Of a stretch of DNA of 64,000 nucleotides, positions 33,481 through 44,319 are shown piece by piece. Location: the NCBI GenBank assembly GCA_004431415.1, contig QPMI01000514.1, positions 461,888 through 525,887 on the forward strand, in the 5' to 3' direction. Within the stretch, counting starts at the first letter, position 1; each line of letters starts with the position of its first letter. Under the pieces are notes generated by a model. It worked only from the letters and a program-made list of their open reading frames with translations, was not told the origin of the DNA and made no database searches. Source of the DNA: Cyanophora paradoxa. Taxonomy: Eukaryota > Glaucocystophyceae > Cyanophorales > Cyanophoraceae. The position numbers and the translations under genes were made by a program.

Positions 33481-36400
33481 TGGTGCGCCGCGCCGCGCCA
33501 CGCTCTAGATCTCCGAATCGCGCTTGGAAGCCCGAGGCCGGCGCCGCGCATCGCAGATCAAGCGCGCGATCTTCTGCTCCAACCAGGGCACCCCGTTCGT
33601 CCAGGAGACCTACGCAAAGGTCCGCGCCCTCGCGATCGCCCTTCCTCGCGCGATCCCCCCCAGTTGCGATATTAGTAATAATCCACTTCGCAGGCCCTGG
33701 AGTTGATGCCCGTCGTTCGGCGCTGCGCGGGCGTCGACGCTCGCCTCAGCAACGGGTCGACGCTCTTCCTCGTCGCCATGAATACAGGGGTACATGCGTT
33801 TTACGCTCCTCAGAAGGCGAGCCCGCGGCCGCCCACGCGGATTGAAATCGCGTGCGGCAGCACTTCGTCGCGGCGAAGCGCCTCGTGGAGGAGTTCGGGG
33901 CCAGCCCGCTTGCGCGGTGCCGCCCGGGCGTCTTTCGGGCGCAGGATGATCCCTGGGTGCGGTTCCTCCTTCCGCCTCGCGCCGGCCTCGCTCGAGCCCG
34001 CTCCGCCCTCTCAATTCTATTTGGACCGCGGCGCAGACCCCGCCGTACCCGCGCGTGGGGGGCTCTGAGGTCTTTGACGGACAGGAGTTCCGATACGGTA
34101 CCCCAGGCTATTGTCTGGGCGCTTCCTCTCCCCTAGCGTGACGCGCCCTGCCCCCGACAGGCGCCCCACTCTTCTCACACGCGCCGGGTTCTACGCTCCT
34201 GCATCTCTTCGCCAACACGTCGTCCGCTGCCCCCCTCTCGCCCTCTGCTTGCATGCGGCGCCCCACGCCGGTGACGGTCCGTGGCCTCAGGTTCATAACG
34301 AGCGCGGCCGACCGGGCGCTTATCAACGACCTCCCCGACGCAAGCGCCCCCCGACTTTGCGCGCTCCGGCTGCTCCCCCAACCGCCCGCGCAGCTGTTCC
34401 GGGACTGGGGCGCGGCCGGCATCGCGAACGAGCCGACCTGGGACGCCCGCCGCCTCCGCCCCCTCCACGCCTGCATCGAGGCCGCGTCCGCCCCTTTTTC
34501 GCTCTCGTCCCTCCTCCGGCGCGCCCCTCGCCGTGCGGCGGATGACCTCGCGCAAGGTCCTACATGACGGCGCCCCTCGCGCTCCCCCTCGCCGCGCTCC
34601 TCGGCCTGGGCGCCGACCCCTCCCTCACCGACGCCCGCGGCTGGACCGCTCTGCACGCCGCCGCCTCGGCCGGCCGGCCCGACGACGTCCGCGCGATCCT
34701 CGCCGCCCGCCCCGACATCGTCAACGCCCGAGGCGCGCCCTCTATCTCGATCCGGATCCGCGCGCAAATTAGAAGCCCTCTGAGTCCTCCCCGGGTTCGA
34801 GCAGAAGAAAGCGGCTGCACGGCCCTCCTCCTCGCCGTTCGCCGCATCGGATCCGAGCGTGTGCCCCCGTCGCTCCTCCCCGTCCCTCGCGCTTCGGAAC
34901 TCGGCCGCCCGCACCGCAGATCCACGCGGCTACGGGGAGATGACCGTTCAGGCGCGCCCGTCGCTCTGAATGCTGAGCTTAAGCTTGTCCTCTCGCTCAC
35001 CGGCGCCTTGTAGTTCCTGGACTGCATCCGGGCCCTCCTGGAGCAGGAGGAGCCCCGCGCCGACGCCGCCGCCGCCGACGCGCGCGGCTTCTCGCCCCTT
35101 CACGCCGCCGCCGGCCGGGCCCCGAGCGCCAACCGGGACTCCGGTCCGTCCCTGCCCGCCCGCCCCTCCACCGCTTCCCCTTCCGCCTTCCCGAGGCGCC
35201 GCCGGCGGTCACGCCAGGCACGTACGGGTGGAAGCCGTTCTCGGCCGCCTCTGCGGTCGCGCGGGCGGACGTCGTCAGGCTCCTCCTCGGTTCGTTCCTC
35301 GCCTCAGAGCCGCCCAGCGCGTCGGCGCGCCGCTCACGCGCGCTCCCCGCGGCCGCAGCGCGCCCCGAGGTCGACGTGAACGCGAGGGACGAGGAGGGGC
35401 GCACCGCCCTCTACGCCGCAGCCTTCTCCAACTGCGCCGAGACAGCCCTGGTGCTTGCTCCCTTCGCTCGCCGCCCGCGCCGTGAGGCCGATCTCATTCA
35501 CCGTCGGGCGGCGAACGCGCAGGCGCTGCTCGCGGCGCCGGGCGTCGACGTGAACGCCGGCCGCCGCGGCGCGACGCCGCTCTACGGCGCCTGCATGCTC
35601 CATAACGTCGCGGCCATTCGGATGTGAGCACGCAGCAGCGGCGGAGCCCCCGGCCGGCCTCTACATCCTCGTCTCCTGAGCGTGCGCGCACGTGCGCTCA
35701 GGCTGCTGGAGGCGGGGGCGGACCCGTCAACCAGGCCGCCGGGCCACGCCTCGCCCATCATGTGCCTACTGAAGGAGGTGGGCGAGTCGGCGCCTCTTCA
35801 CTTGCAGTCGATTGATGACGGCGCCCGCCGCCGCGGCTGTCCGCTCGAGCAGTTGACGACGGAGCGGGCGAGCGCCGAGGTGGACGATGGTTATCCGATC
35901 CCGTACGCCCTCGCCCGCAACGCCGCCGCTCTCCCAGCCTCCGTCCAGGCCCGCCCGCGCCCGCGTCCTCCGCCTACGACAGCTTGCGCCCACGGCTTCC
36001 GGCGCTGATCTCCGGGCGTCGCAGACGGAGCTGCGGCGGCTCTTCGAGTCCAAGGGGGCCCTTCTCGAGCGCGTCGGTGCGCCCCGCTCACCAGCCCCCG
36101 GCCCCTCGCGATCGGTCCCTCGCTGAAGCCCGCGCCAGACGCCCACGGCAAGTCCGCCCTCCACCACGCCGTCGCCAAGAAGGCGCCCTCGCAAACCCCG
36201 TCTTCCCTGCCGGAGCTGGCGGGGGCTTACGCCTCGCAGGGCCCGGACCCGGCGGCCGCGCTGGAAGAGGAGGCCGACAAGGCGGCCGCCCTCGCCCTCC
36301 GCGACCCGATGGGCCCGCCTCCGCCTCCCCCCCTCGCGCGCCCGCGCTGCGCTAGCTCCCGCTGAGGCGCCGGCGCCTGCAGGCCTCACGCCGCTGATGG

Positions 36401-39400
36401 CGGCCTGCCAGGCGGCAAACCGGGCCGCCGTCGAGGCGTTTCTGCCCCACTCGGACCCCCTCGCCGCCGTGCGCCGCCACCGTGGCCTCCCTTCCTCTCT
36501 TTTAGGCCGCTCAGCGCTGCACTGGACCAGGACCTGGACGGGAACACGGCGCTGCACCTGTGCCTCAAGCACCTGAGCGTGGGGCACGGCGGCGCCCACA
36601 TCGTCTCCGCCATCGTAGAGCGCTGCCCCCAGGCCCGCGCGCCCCGACCCCGAGCTAAATTAAAATTCAACGTTGATGCATTCTTTCCTAGTGTCACCGT
36701 CAACCTGTCCGCGCTAATTTCGGCTTATCATGGCTCTTACGCGTGCTGCGGGCAGGCGGCGAGGGCGTCAAATCTGGAGGGCCGCACGCCCCTCCACCTC
36801 CTCGCCGCCGCCTCGTGCGCTCAAATGAGCTCTGCTGGCTGGCGAGCCGGCGCCGCTCGGCGATCGTAGCGCCGTCTGACTTCGCCCCGCCTTCGCTGCG
36901 GCGGCAGCTGGTACGACTCGAAGGTGCACGGGCAGCTGGCCTGGATTCTGGCGGGGCACTCGGAACCGACGGCCCGCGACCTCCTCGGCCGCACCGCCGT
37001 GCGCGCCGCCCCCGCCCGCGCCCGCGCCCGCTCCGCCCTCCACGCCGCCTGCGCGCCTAACCGGCGCCTCTGCCGGCGCAGCTGCACGTGCTCGGCCTCG
37101 TCTCGAGCAAGCAGCTCGCCTTGCGCGGCGGGCTGGAGGCGCCCCCCGTCCTCCGCGCAGTCCTCGCCCACCCTAAGGTCCGAGATCCGACCAGCCCCGC
37201 CCCATCGACGTACCGCCGTCGAGCGCTCACGGTCGAGCGCGCTCGGTGCAGGCTGCCGAGGCGCTCGCCATAGCGGACACCCAGGGGAACACGCCCCTCC
37301 ACTTTGCAGCAAGGGCGGGCAATGCCCAGGCGAGCTTTGTCCGCGCTGAACATCCGCATGCTGCGCCGCCCGCTCTCGATCTGACGCGCCGCCTCGCGCG
37401 CGCGCGCAGGTCGTCGCGGCGATGCTGCTGGCGGGGGCGCCGGCTGCCTCTGCGCGCGACCGCGAGGGGCGCACGGCGGCAGAGGTCGCCCCGCCCGCCA
37501 CCCGCGCCCTCATCCAGCGTGCGCGCCACCAGCCGGCGCCGCCCCGCGCCCCGCCGGCGTCTCTGAGCGGCGCGCGCAGAGTTCCTCGAGACGGGAAGAT
37601 CGAGGGCGCCGCTAGCGCTGGCGCGCTGGCTCAGCCGGCTGCATCCGGCGAGGCGGCGGCGGCGGCGGCGGGCGGGCCTAGCAAGGGACGAGCCGGCGGC
37701 GGGCGGCGGCGGAGGCAGGCGGAGGCGGCGGAGGCGGCGAGCGAGGAGAGCGCTGCGGAGGAGGAAGAGGCGTCCACGCCGGCGAAGCGGGCGAAGGGGA
37801 AGGCCCCCGCCGTGCGCCCCGCTGCCGCCTTCCTTCGCAGGAACGAGGGTGGGAGCTCCCGCTGACGCCGGCGCGCAGCGGCGGGGGCGGGGCGGGGCGG
37901 CGGGCAAGGCCGAGGAGTCGGGGTCGGAGTTTGAGGGGGAGGAGGGCGCGGCCGCCCCCCGCCGCGCGCGCAGCTCCTCGGCTGCTGTCTTCTCAAGTCT
38001 AGCCTCACATGAAGCGCTTCATTAACTTGAATATGAGCTTTCATGTAAGTCCTCATGTGCAATCGCAACATGCTCACTGAACGGCACGAGCGCTACCCAA
38101 AGCCTAGCCGGGTGTGGGTACCTCAAAAAAGGCTAAAGCACAGCCCCGAGCGCTACAATAGACGCTGACGCAGCATCAAAAACGAGCCTGCAGCCGATCT
38201 CGCTGTCAGCGCTTGCCAGCCAAGACCACGAAAACGCACGTACCCCGGTGGTGTGCCCGTACCCCGGCAGTCGTTTCGAAGCTTCTCCGCCCTTGCCAGG
38301 TCCGTCTCTCACGCGCGGAAATCGCCCGCGCTGAGCCCTGCGCGCCCCCAGATCATGGAGGGAATCGAGGACGTCACGAAGACCCCAGGCGTCGCCCCCG
38401 ACGCGGCCACGGCCAGCGCGAGCGTGGAAGGCGCCCCTGCGCAGGTGCCGCGCACCTCCAATAAATCGCATTTGATGTCCTGACATCATTCCTCGCGCAG
38501 GTTCGCGTCCGCGCCTCGCGACGAATTTTCCCTCCCGACGACCCTCGCCTCGCTTAATTCTGCGCGAACCGTGAGGGCGCGAGCATTTTTAGAACATCTT
38601 TCCTAGCATCTAGATCGTCCCTCTCGCACCTCCCAGTCCGTCTCTGGACTCTCCCACGGCGTCTCTGCCAAGCTCGCTCGAAGCTGGTGCATTCGCGCCC
38701 CCTCGCCCTTGCTGTGCCTTGCCTTTGCTGGAACCCGCTGACGAAGCTCTGGGCGCTCTTTCGCGTCAGGTCGCAGAGCAGAAACGGAGCGAGATTCGAT
38801 GCGCCCGCGCACGGACCTCGCCCTGTTCGGGGAACGACCATGGCTACGGTCCGTGTGCGCGCGCGCTGCGCCCCCGGGATGGTCAGAAGGGGACACTGCT
38901 CGTTTTTCGAGCTTGCCTAGTGCTCTACCTTACCACTCTCACCTCAACCTGCGAAGGGGAAGGCCCCCGCCGTGCGCCCCGCTGCCGCCTTCCTTCGCAG
39001 GAACGAGGGTGGGAGCTCCCGCTGACGCCGGCGCGCAGCGGCGGGGGCGGGGCGGGGCGGCGGGCAAGGCCGAGGAGTCGGGGTCGGAGTTTGAGGGGGA
39101 GGAGGGCGGGGCGCCGGCGGCGCCGCGGCGCTCCTCGGGGCGCCCGTCGAAGGCGCGCGGGATGAACTTCGCCGAAGCGGCGGAAGAGGAGCAGGAAGAG
39201 GAGGAGGAGGAGGAGGAGGAGGAGGAGGAGGACGAGGAGGAGAAGGAGGAGGCGCAACAAGACGAGGAAGAGGCGGCGCGATCGCGGGGCGGGCGGTGGC
39301 GGCGGGAGGCGCCGGCGGCCGCCGCCCCGGCGACGCGGGCCAGGGCGCCAGCGGGAAGCGCGGCCGGGCGGCGGCGGCGGCGGCGGACGAGGAGGAGGAG

Positions 39401-39619
39401 GCTTCTTCGAAGCAGAAGGAGCAGAAGGCGCCGGCGCCGCGGGGGAGGAAGCGGGCGGAGCCGCCCCCGAGCGAGGGCGAGGAGACCGAGGCGGGGGAGG
39501 AGGCGACGCCTCCGCGGGGGCGGGGCAGGGCCGGCGCGAAGGCGCCCGCTCCGGAGGCGTCGGCCTCGGCTCCGCAGGCGCGGCGCTCCACCCGCTCAAA
39601 GCGCAAAGGCCGCAAATGA
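33481..39619 (+). CDS. Ankyrin-repeat protein with acidic/basic nuclear-type tail
   Basis: Exons at 33.5-33.8 kb read QIKRAIFCSNQGTPFVQETY and ARLSNGSTLFLVAMNTG. Then many ankyrin units: DPSLTDARGWTALHAAASAG (34.6 kb), ADARGFSPLHAAAGR, DVNARDEEGRTALYAAAFSN (35.4 kb), DVNAGRRGATPLYGACMLHN, LLEAGADPSTRPPGHASPI, HGKSALHHAVAKKAP, GLTPLMAACQAANRAAVEAF, DGNTALHLCLKHL, EGRTPLHLLAAASC, GNTPLHFAARAGNAQ and ARDREGRTAAEVAPP (37.5 kb). The tail is Ala, Lys and Glu rich (TPAKRAKGKAP, a 13-residue Glu run near 39,200) and ends RRSTRSKRKGRK with TGA at 39,617-39,619. Ankyrin arrays bind proteins; the partner is unknown. The tail contains a perfect 158-bp duplication, so one gene may have been split by it. 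It could be joined to the F-box gene. Confidence 0.6.
37791..37948 (+). repeat. 158-bp perfect direct repeat, copy 1
   Basis: Identical base for base to 38951-39108 (offset 1160). It spans the end of one tail exon, a small intron (TTCGCAG...GCGCGCAG) and the start of the next exon (GKAEESGSEFEGEEG). Confidence 0.95.
38951..39108 (+). repeat. 158-bp perfect direct repeat, copy 2
   Basis: Second copy of 37791-37948. Downstream it continues into the full acidic tail exon, whereas copy 1 runs into unrelated sequence. The 1,002 bp between copies has an exon-like stretch (about 38,355-38,440, MEGIEDVTKTPGVAPDAATA) but no recognised gene. Confidence 0.95.
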
Positions 39620-40344
39620 GAGGGCGCCATCTCTGGTTTTTTGCGATCAATTGTTTTTCGCGACCAGTTCAGCATTTTCTCTCCTTTTCAAGGACCACTG
39701 CACATTCGGTTACACTTGCTTATCGAATTGTGCTCAACTGCTTTTCGAATTGTGCTATTACTAAGTTATAACTTATTGCTTTTTTTTTGGTGAATTACCG
39801 GCCACAGTCTCTAGACACCAGCACTGCGGGGGCTGCCCAGGGGGCATAAAGACAAAAAAGCAAAATAACTAAGACAAGAGCACGAAGAAAGATAAGACAA
39901 AGAGCCAAAATCGACAATAAAAAAGGAAAGACACAGAGCTCGAGACAGACGCATGCGGACACTCGTAAAAAAATCGGCTCTCACGGAACGGCCGAGCCAA
40001 AAATCTTCGATAGTTGACTGAGGTCAGAAAACTTACCTTAGGGTTGTGTCAACGCATATGAGAACACAGTGTGGTATACAGTATATTACACCAGATTAAG
40101 GAACTGAAATTTTGACTTTCCGCGTTAATATTAGGTACCGCGCTTATTCTCGAAATCCACTGCGATAATGCCAGATACATTACCCCCAAGTAAAACTAAA
40201 TTCAAAATGTCAGGGCGTTAATTTAATTAAAAAACGGCAATTTTAATTTTGCCCCCCCCCCCCCCCTCCCCGCGGATCGATATCGATCGATCGAAGATCA
40301 GTTTAGGTTTTAAAGAAATTTTCATGCATGAAGTTCTCAGTCGC

Positions 40345-40560
40345 AGTGCCTACGCGCGTACCACGCGCGTACCGCGCGCGCGCGCGTCACGGCGTACGTA
40401 CCGGTACGGACCGGGTCGGACCCGTACTATGGTACGGTTACTACGGTACATGCCACGGTGCGCCGCCACCGTGGCACGGACCACGGTGCGCGTCGTGACC
40501 GTCACACCGTGTGACCGTCGGACGCGAGGCGACGCGAGCCGCCGGCCAGCCGCGGGCCGG
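40345..40560. repeat. Block of nested inverted repeats
   Basis: Overlapping palindromes: alternating CG and GTAC words, CCACGGTG...CACCGTGG, GTGACCGTCACACCGTGTGACC, and GTACGG...CCGTAC around 40,400. Strong potential for hairpins. Function unknown. Confidence 0.65.
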
Positions 40561-40744
40561 GGCCGCTCGCGACGACGACGTCGACTCGTCCACTTGAGTC
40601 AACGTCATGACTGTGAGCTGCCAGGCTGTCGGGCAACTTCTAAAAAAAAACCCTTCACCCTTTCACCGGTACCAGTATACGTACGTGTATATACGATCCG
40701 ACTCGGAGTCGAGTTTTCCCCAGCAGTTTAAGCTGGCCAGTGGC

Positions 40745-40872
40745 GTGCATGGAAAGTGGTAGATAACGGAAGTAACGGAAAGCTTAAGTGGCGGATAACG
40801 GACGTTTCCGGAAAGTAACGGACAGCTTAAGTGGCGGATGGCGAAAAGTAACGGAAAGTAACGGAAACACGT
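40745..40872 (+). repeat. Iteron-like repeats of GTAACGGAAAG
   Basis: At least six spaced copies of AGTAACGGA or GATAACGGA and two copies of CAGCTTAAGTGGCGGAT or AAGCTTAAGTGGCGGAT. They look like a short repeated-site array. Confidence 0.65.
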
Positions 40873-41442
40873 GCCACGGTGTGCACTGTAGTCTGCCGCT
40901 GTTAACGTTCTACTGCTATACTGCAGCTATAGCTACTGTAGGCTTTAAACGTAAACGTAGCTTCGGACAGCGCTCAGTTCGTATATTGCAATTGAGGTAC
41001 TACTTGTACAATTGCCATGAAGTGAAGGTTTTCTGATAGCAGGCGAACACACTTGCTCACAACAATGGCAGCAGAGATATTGGATTTCCTAGCAGCTAGT
41101 TTACAATCATTCGGTTACGAATGATTGAGTGTATAAATGGTTGAAGAGAATATTGAGAAATAGAAGACTACTAAAGAGATCTAGAGACTACAAATAATTA
41201 GCTATGAAATCAGAAAGTCTGCAGCTACTCTATATCTAAAACTACAGTATGAATGCGCTCATGCATCATATGCATGACAGACATAAGAGAAAACATGCTC
41301 ATGCAGCTGCAAGGCAAATGAATGGGAATATGAATCTGCATATGAATAATAAAGGAAGGGTAAGCGGGCGGCCTCCGCCATGCGGCACATCCGCATTGGC
41401 GGCAAGGGTGCCCGCGCCCCAAAGACAAAGACAACGCCGGAA

Positions 41443-42345
41443 TCAAGCAGAAGGCGAAGAGGACGGCGAAGGCAAGGGAGCCGGGATGTTCCCGGCGAGA
41501 GCCATGGCGCTGGTGAGACCGGGCCTCGCCGAACCCTGAATGTAGCGGCGATAGACCTGAGAATCCGGATGCAAACGTCCAAAGGCGCGAATGACGTCGT
41601 CGGGAACACCAGCAGCTGCAAGAGCACAGGCCCCACCCCGGCGCAGACTGTGCGTGGCGAAACCAGATTTGTCAATACCAGCGAGGTTGAGAAGCTGCTG
41701 AAGTGCGAAGCCGACAGACGCCGGAGAAAGGGCGACACTAGCTATAGGATTGCGAAGCTGTCCAAAGACTACATCCACAGTAGGAGGCAGAGTGGCTAGA
41801 TAAACACGAAGACGAAAATCAGGGCATAACACGTTGCCTGGCATAGCCGAAATAAAAAGCTCGTGACCAATCCGAGTCTGATCTGTTTTAGAGCGAGGGA
41901 CACGGAGGACCATGCCATCTGGGCGGAAAGATATATGAGACCGCCGAATTTGCACAATCTCAGAGCGACGAAGGAGGCCAAAGAAACCGACGGTGATCAT
42001 AGCAATAGAGCGACGATGGGTCTGTGATGGAACACGATCAGAAGCTACCGCTAGCCGGCGAATATGTTCGACCGAGAGGACGGCCGCTGGGCGAGTGGGA
42101 CCATCGCCTAGGACTCGGCGCAAGCCCGTGAGGACGTGCTGAATAAGCACTGAGCTGAAAACTGAGGTATCAAAGCGCAAGGTCTCACACTCATTACGAA
42201 CTGCAGAAAAAGCTACATTTATAGTTGAGAAGACGTAGTCATCGTCAGCAATATCGCACAAAAAACCGGCTAGAACCTCAGCATCGACGGGAAAAGGTAG
42301 AACACCCAGTTGAATGCAGAACTGCCGAAAACGGCCAACCCACAT
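41443..42345 (-). CDS. Tyrosine recombinase (phage-integrase family)
   Basis: About 300 residues from the first in-frame ATG (42345). Site-specific DNA recombinase. The catalytic set is visible: Arg in GFFGLLRRSEIVQI, the HxxR box in THSLRRGGACALAAAGVPDD, and the nucleophile Tyr in QVYRRYI, with basic residues in the beta region (RSKTDQTRIGHEL). The frame is blocked by TAG upstream of 42381. A neighbouring frame (42,350-42,535) reads ELPTVLCAVDADEALGAAKA and may be the original N-terminus, shifted by an indel. The gene lies 179 bp outside the mapped end of the viral inverted repeat, so it belongs either to the flanking DNA, to a second element (Crypton- or DIRS-like), or to a longer repeat whose partner lies beyond the right edge. 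Confidence 0.75.
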   Translation of the reverse strand: MWVGRFRQFCIQLGVLPFPVDAEVLAGFLCDIADDDYVFSTINVAFSAVRNECETLRFDTSVFSSVLIQHVLTGLRRVLGDGPTRPAAVLSVEHIRRLAVASDRVPSQTHRRSIAMITVGFFGLLRRSEIVQIRRSHISFRPDGMVLRVPRSKTDQTRIGHELFISAMPGNVLCPDFRLRVYLATLPPTVDVVFGQLRNPIASVALSPASVGFALQQLLNLAGIDKSGFATHSLRRGGACALAAAGVPDDVIRAFGRLHPDSQVYRRYIQGSARPGLTSAMALAGNIPAPLPSPSSSPSA

Positions 42346-42523
42346 TGCATCAGCCCCGCGAATGGGTCGGACGCGGAGCAACAGCTTTAGCAGCGCCGAG
42401 GGCTTCGTCGGCGTCTACAGCACAGAGGACAGTGGGAAGCTCGAGGCCTCCAGATCGAAGTCCGCGCAGCGCTCCTGGCGCCAGACGAGCGGGCCCCCGC
42501 CCCCCGGCCGCGGGAAAAAATGA

Positions 42524-43088
42524 GAGAGAGCCCACCGCGGTGGCCCACCCCTCTCCGCCACCCCCATCCCATCACCACCTCTCTCGCTGCACCAGCCCTA
42601 GCGTCCACCCCGCTATCACTCCAACCCCGCTCTCTCGTTACGTCTACCCCGCTCTCTTGTTACGTCTACCGACCCACTCCCTAGGACGAAGCCAAGCAAT
42701 ATCTGACGACTATACAAGGCAGAGCTGTGAAGAAGAATAGACGAAGAGGAGCGCGGCCCCCCTTGCGCGCGGTCTGCAGAGCAACAAGTAAGAATAGTCT
42801 AGACGATATTAATGTGTACAATGAAGCTAACAGAGGAAACACGTTTAGCTCAATTCTAGACGAAATTGATGTTTACATCGAAGCTAACAGAGGAAGCACG
42901 TTTAGGTTAATTTTAGGCGATATAGATGAGTACGATGAAGCTAACAGAGGAAGCACGTTTAGGTTAATTTTAGGCGATATGAATGAGAACATTGAAGCAA
43001 CCAGAGGAAAAGCGTTTAGCTCTATCTAGGCGATAATGATGAGTACATTGAAGCACTTCGTGTCCCAAGAGCGCTCTGGTGCGGCCTC
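42524..43088 (+). repeat. Left terminal inverted repeat
   Basis: 565 bp matching the reverse complement of 63437-64000, with one difference found by eye: six C versus five at about 42,757-42,762. Identity ends sharply at 43088/63437. Confidence 0.95.
42803..43030 (+). repeat. Four tandem 57-bp repeats inside the left TIR
   Basis: Units of 57 bp (19 codons) around GAAGC(T/A)A(A/C)(C)AGAGGAAG(C)ACGTTTAG. In the frame from 42,727 they read YNEANRGNTF, YIEANRGSTFRLILGD, YDEANRGSTFRLILGD and NIEATRGKAFSSI, with no stop. The period being a multiple of three keeps the frame open. It is unclear whether it is translated. Confidence 0.85.
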
Positions 43089-43094
43089 ATCCAC

Positions 43095-43427
43095 TTAATC
43101 TGGCTGCTTTTCCGAAACTGGAGTCTTCTCCTTTCTGAAACTTGATAGCAAGGACTTTCTTCTTTTCATTGGCTTCGGGATATCTGGGGGTGGCCACGAC
43201 AATCTTCGGCCTTCATCAAGCCAAGGTACAGGTGAATCAGTTCGAGTAAATGGAGAATTGGACCTAGAAGTCCTGGGTGTGTTAATAGGCGATACCTGAG
43301 TTTCTGGGGTGCGAGAGCCCTCAGTGTCCGATATTTCGAGGTTAATGGTCGTCTCGCAGCAACTACAATTCAATTTGCTGGTGACGTTGAGATGGAACAT
43401 ATCCATGAATTTTCGAAGCAAATCCAT
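43095..43427 (-). CDS. Small S/T-P-rich protein of unknown function
   Basis: 110 residues, ATG 43427, TAA 43095, ending 7 bp from the TIR. The N-terminus is helical (MDLLRKFMDMFHLNV) with SCCETT; the rest is disordered and rich in SP/TP sites (SPINTPRTSRSNSPFTRTDS) and basic residues (KPMKRRKSLLSSFRKEK). No family recognised. The many proline-directed phosphorylation-type sites and basic tail suggest a regulatory or nucleic-acid-associated role; that is a guess. Confidence 0.6.
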   Translation of the reverse strand: MDLLRKFMDMFHLNVTSKLNCSCCETTINLEISDTEGSRTPETQVSPINTPRTSRSNSPFTRTDSPVPWLDEGRRLSWPPPDIPKPMKRRKSLLSSFRKEKTPVSEKQPD

Positions 43428-43465
43428 CTATTAATGGAAAAATATAAAAAAACAAAGGAATGCGG

Positions 43466-44296
43466 CTATGGAGCCGTATCGCTGCCGAATATAGGAAAAT
43501 ACCTGTTTGTACCAACATATTCTGCATATGTGTTCTGTTTAGCAATAGCATCGGTTCGTTCAGCATAAAGGATACATTTGTAGATACCAAACCTGGTAGC
43601 TCTTACTAAGAACTGATAATCTTCTAATCCGAAATTTACACCATGATACGCGATTCCAAAGTTATCGTAAGGAGTTATTACCACCGTAATATTCGGAGTT
43701 CCACCTTCAACCTGGCAGAGAGCGTAGATATCAGGCGGGATGTCAACGACGACCTTGAAATGATCACCAATTTCAACCAGAGAATCAACTACTGATGTTT
43801 GCTCATTAACAACGATTGGAAAGATCTTTATAATATACGGTGCATTCATACCGGGGACATACGTCCGAATCCGCGTCAGATTGTCGATCGGGTTTGGCGT
43901 GTCGTTTACGAAGAGAGGAGCTCCAATAGCTCCGCCAACACGAAGACCATCACCAATATATGCGCCGCCATTTCGGCAGTTAATAGCTCCCGAACGAGAT
44001 TCGAAAGAATAAGTCGAAAGAGGGGCGCTATAACTATCTGGATCGCCATAATGGGCGCTAAAATTTGCATTTGTGACAAGAAGTTTCGTTGTCTTAACTA
44101 TACCATTATTTTTATCACATCGGAGTTCCTGCAATCGAAGTTTATGTGTAGATCCGAAGGTATTCATTGTTGGCTGAACTTCTGTTGATTCAAGACCTTC
44201 CACATCATCAAAACAAGCGTGTTGTAGAACGTGATTTGCAGGACTGGCTAAAGATAGTTGTGCCGTAACAATACGCTCTATTGGAATTTCAGCCAT
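43466..44296 (-). CDS. Fibre-base paralogue 1 (virion surface protein)
   Basis: 276 residues, ATG 44296. It shares a conserved module with the three genes to its right: ELRCDKNNGIVKTTKLLVTN at about residues 56-75 and GGAYIGDGLRVGG at about 109-121. The N-terminus (HVLQHACFDDVEGLESTEVQ) also aligns with paralogue 2. The C-terminal half differs from the C1q-type heads of paralogues 3 and 4 and resembles that of paralogue 2 (single beta-rich domain, ending RFGIYKCILYAERTDAI). By position and module sharing it is probably a trimeric spike or fibre component. The role is inferred. Confidence 0.6.
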   Translation of the reverse strand: MAEIPIERIVTAQLSLASPANHVLQHACFDDVEGLESTEVQPTMNTFGSTHKLRLQELRCDKNNGIVKTTKLLVTNANFSAHYGDPDSYSAPLSTYSFESRSGAINCRNGGAYIGDGLRVGGAIGAPLFVNDTPNPIDNLTRIRTYVPGMNAPYIIKIFPIVVNEQTSVVDSLVEIGDHFKVVVDIPPDIYALCQVEGGTPNITVVITPYDNFGIAYHGVNFGLEDYQFLVRATRFGIYKCILYAERTDAIAKQNTYAEYVGTNRYFPIFGSDTAP

Positions 44297-44319
44297 TTTA
44301 CATTTAAGTAATATATAAT

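Larger units (their letters stand above)
39620..41442. other. AT-rich spacer between host genes and the virus
   Basis: Composition switches abruptly at about 39,620. It holds a purine-rich tract (39,850-39,960), a C15 run (40,252-40,266), nested inverted repeats (40,345-40,560) and an iteron-like array (40,740-40,870). No protein is recognised. Confidence 0.6.

Noticed and set aside
37791-39108. Direct repeats as LTRs of a retroelement
   Set aside because: They contain exon-intron-exon sequence of the ankyrin gene tail, lack TG...CA ends, and no reverse transcriptase lies between.
41443-42345. Tyrosine recombinase as the integrase of this virus
   Set aside because: It lies outside the mapped TIR and the element already has a DDE integrase. 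Left open until sequence beyond 64,000 is known.
42727-43029. 100-residue ORF across the left TIR repeats as a certain gene
   Set aside because: The start is absent from the other TIR copy because of the C-run difference, and repeat units alone can keep the frame open. Reported as repeat with coding undecided.
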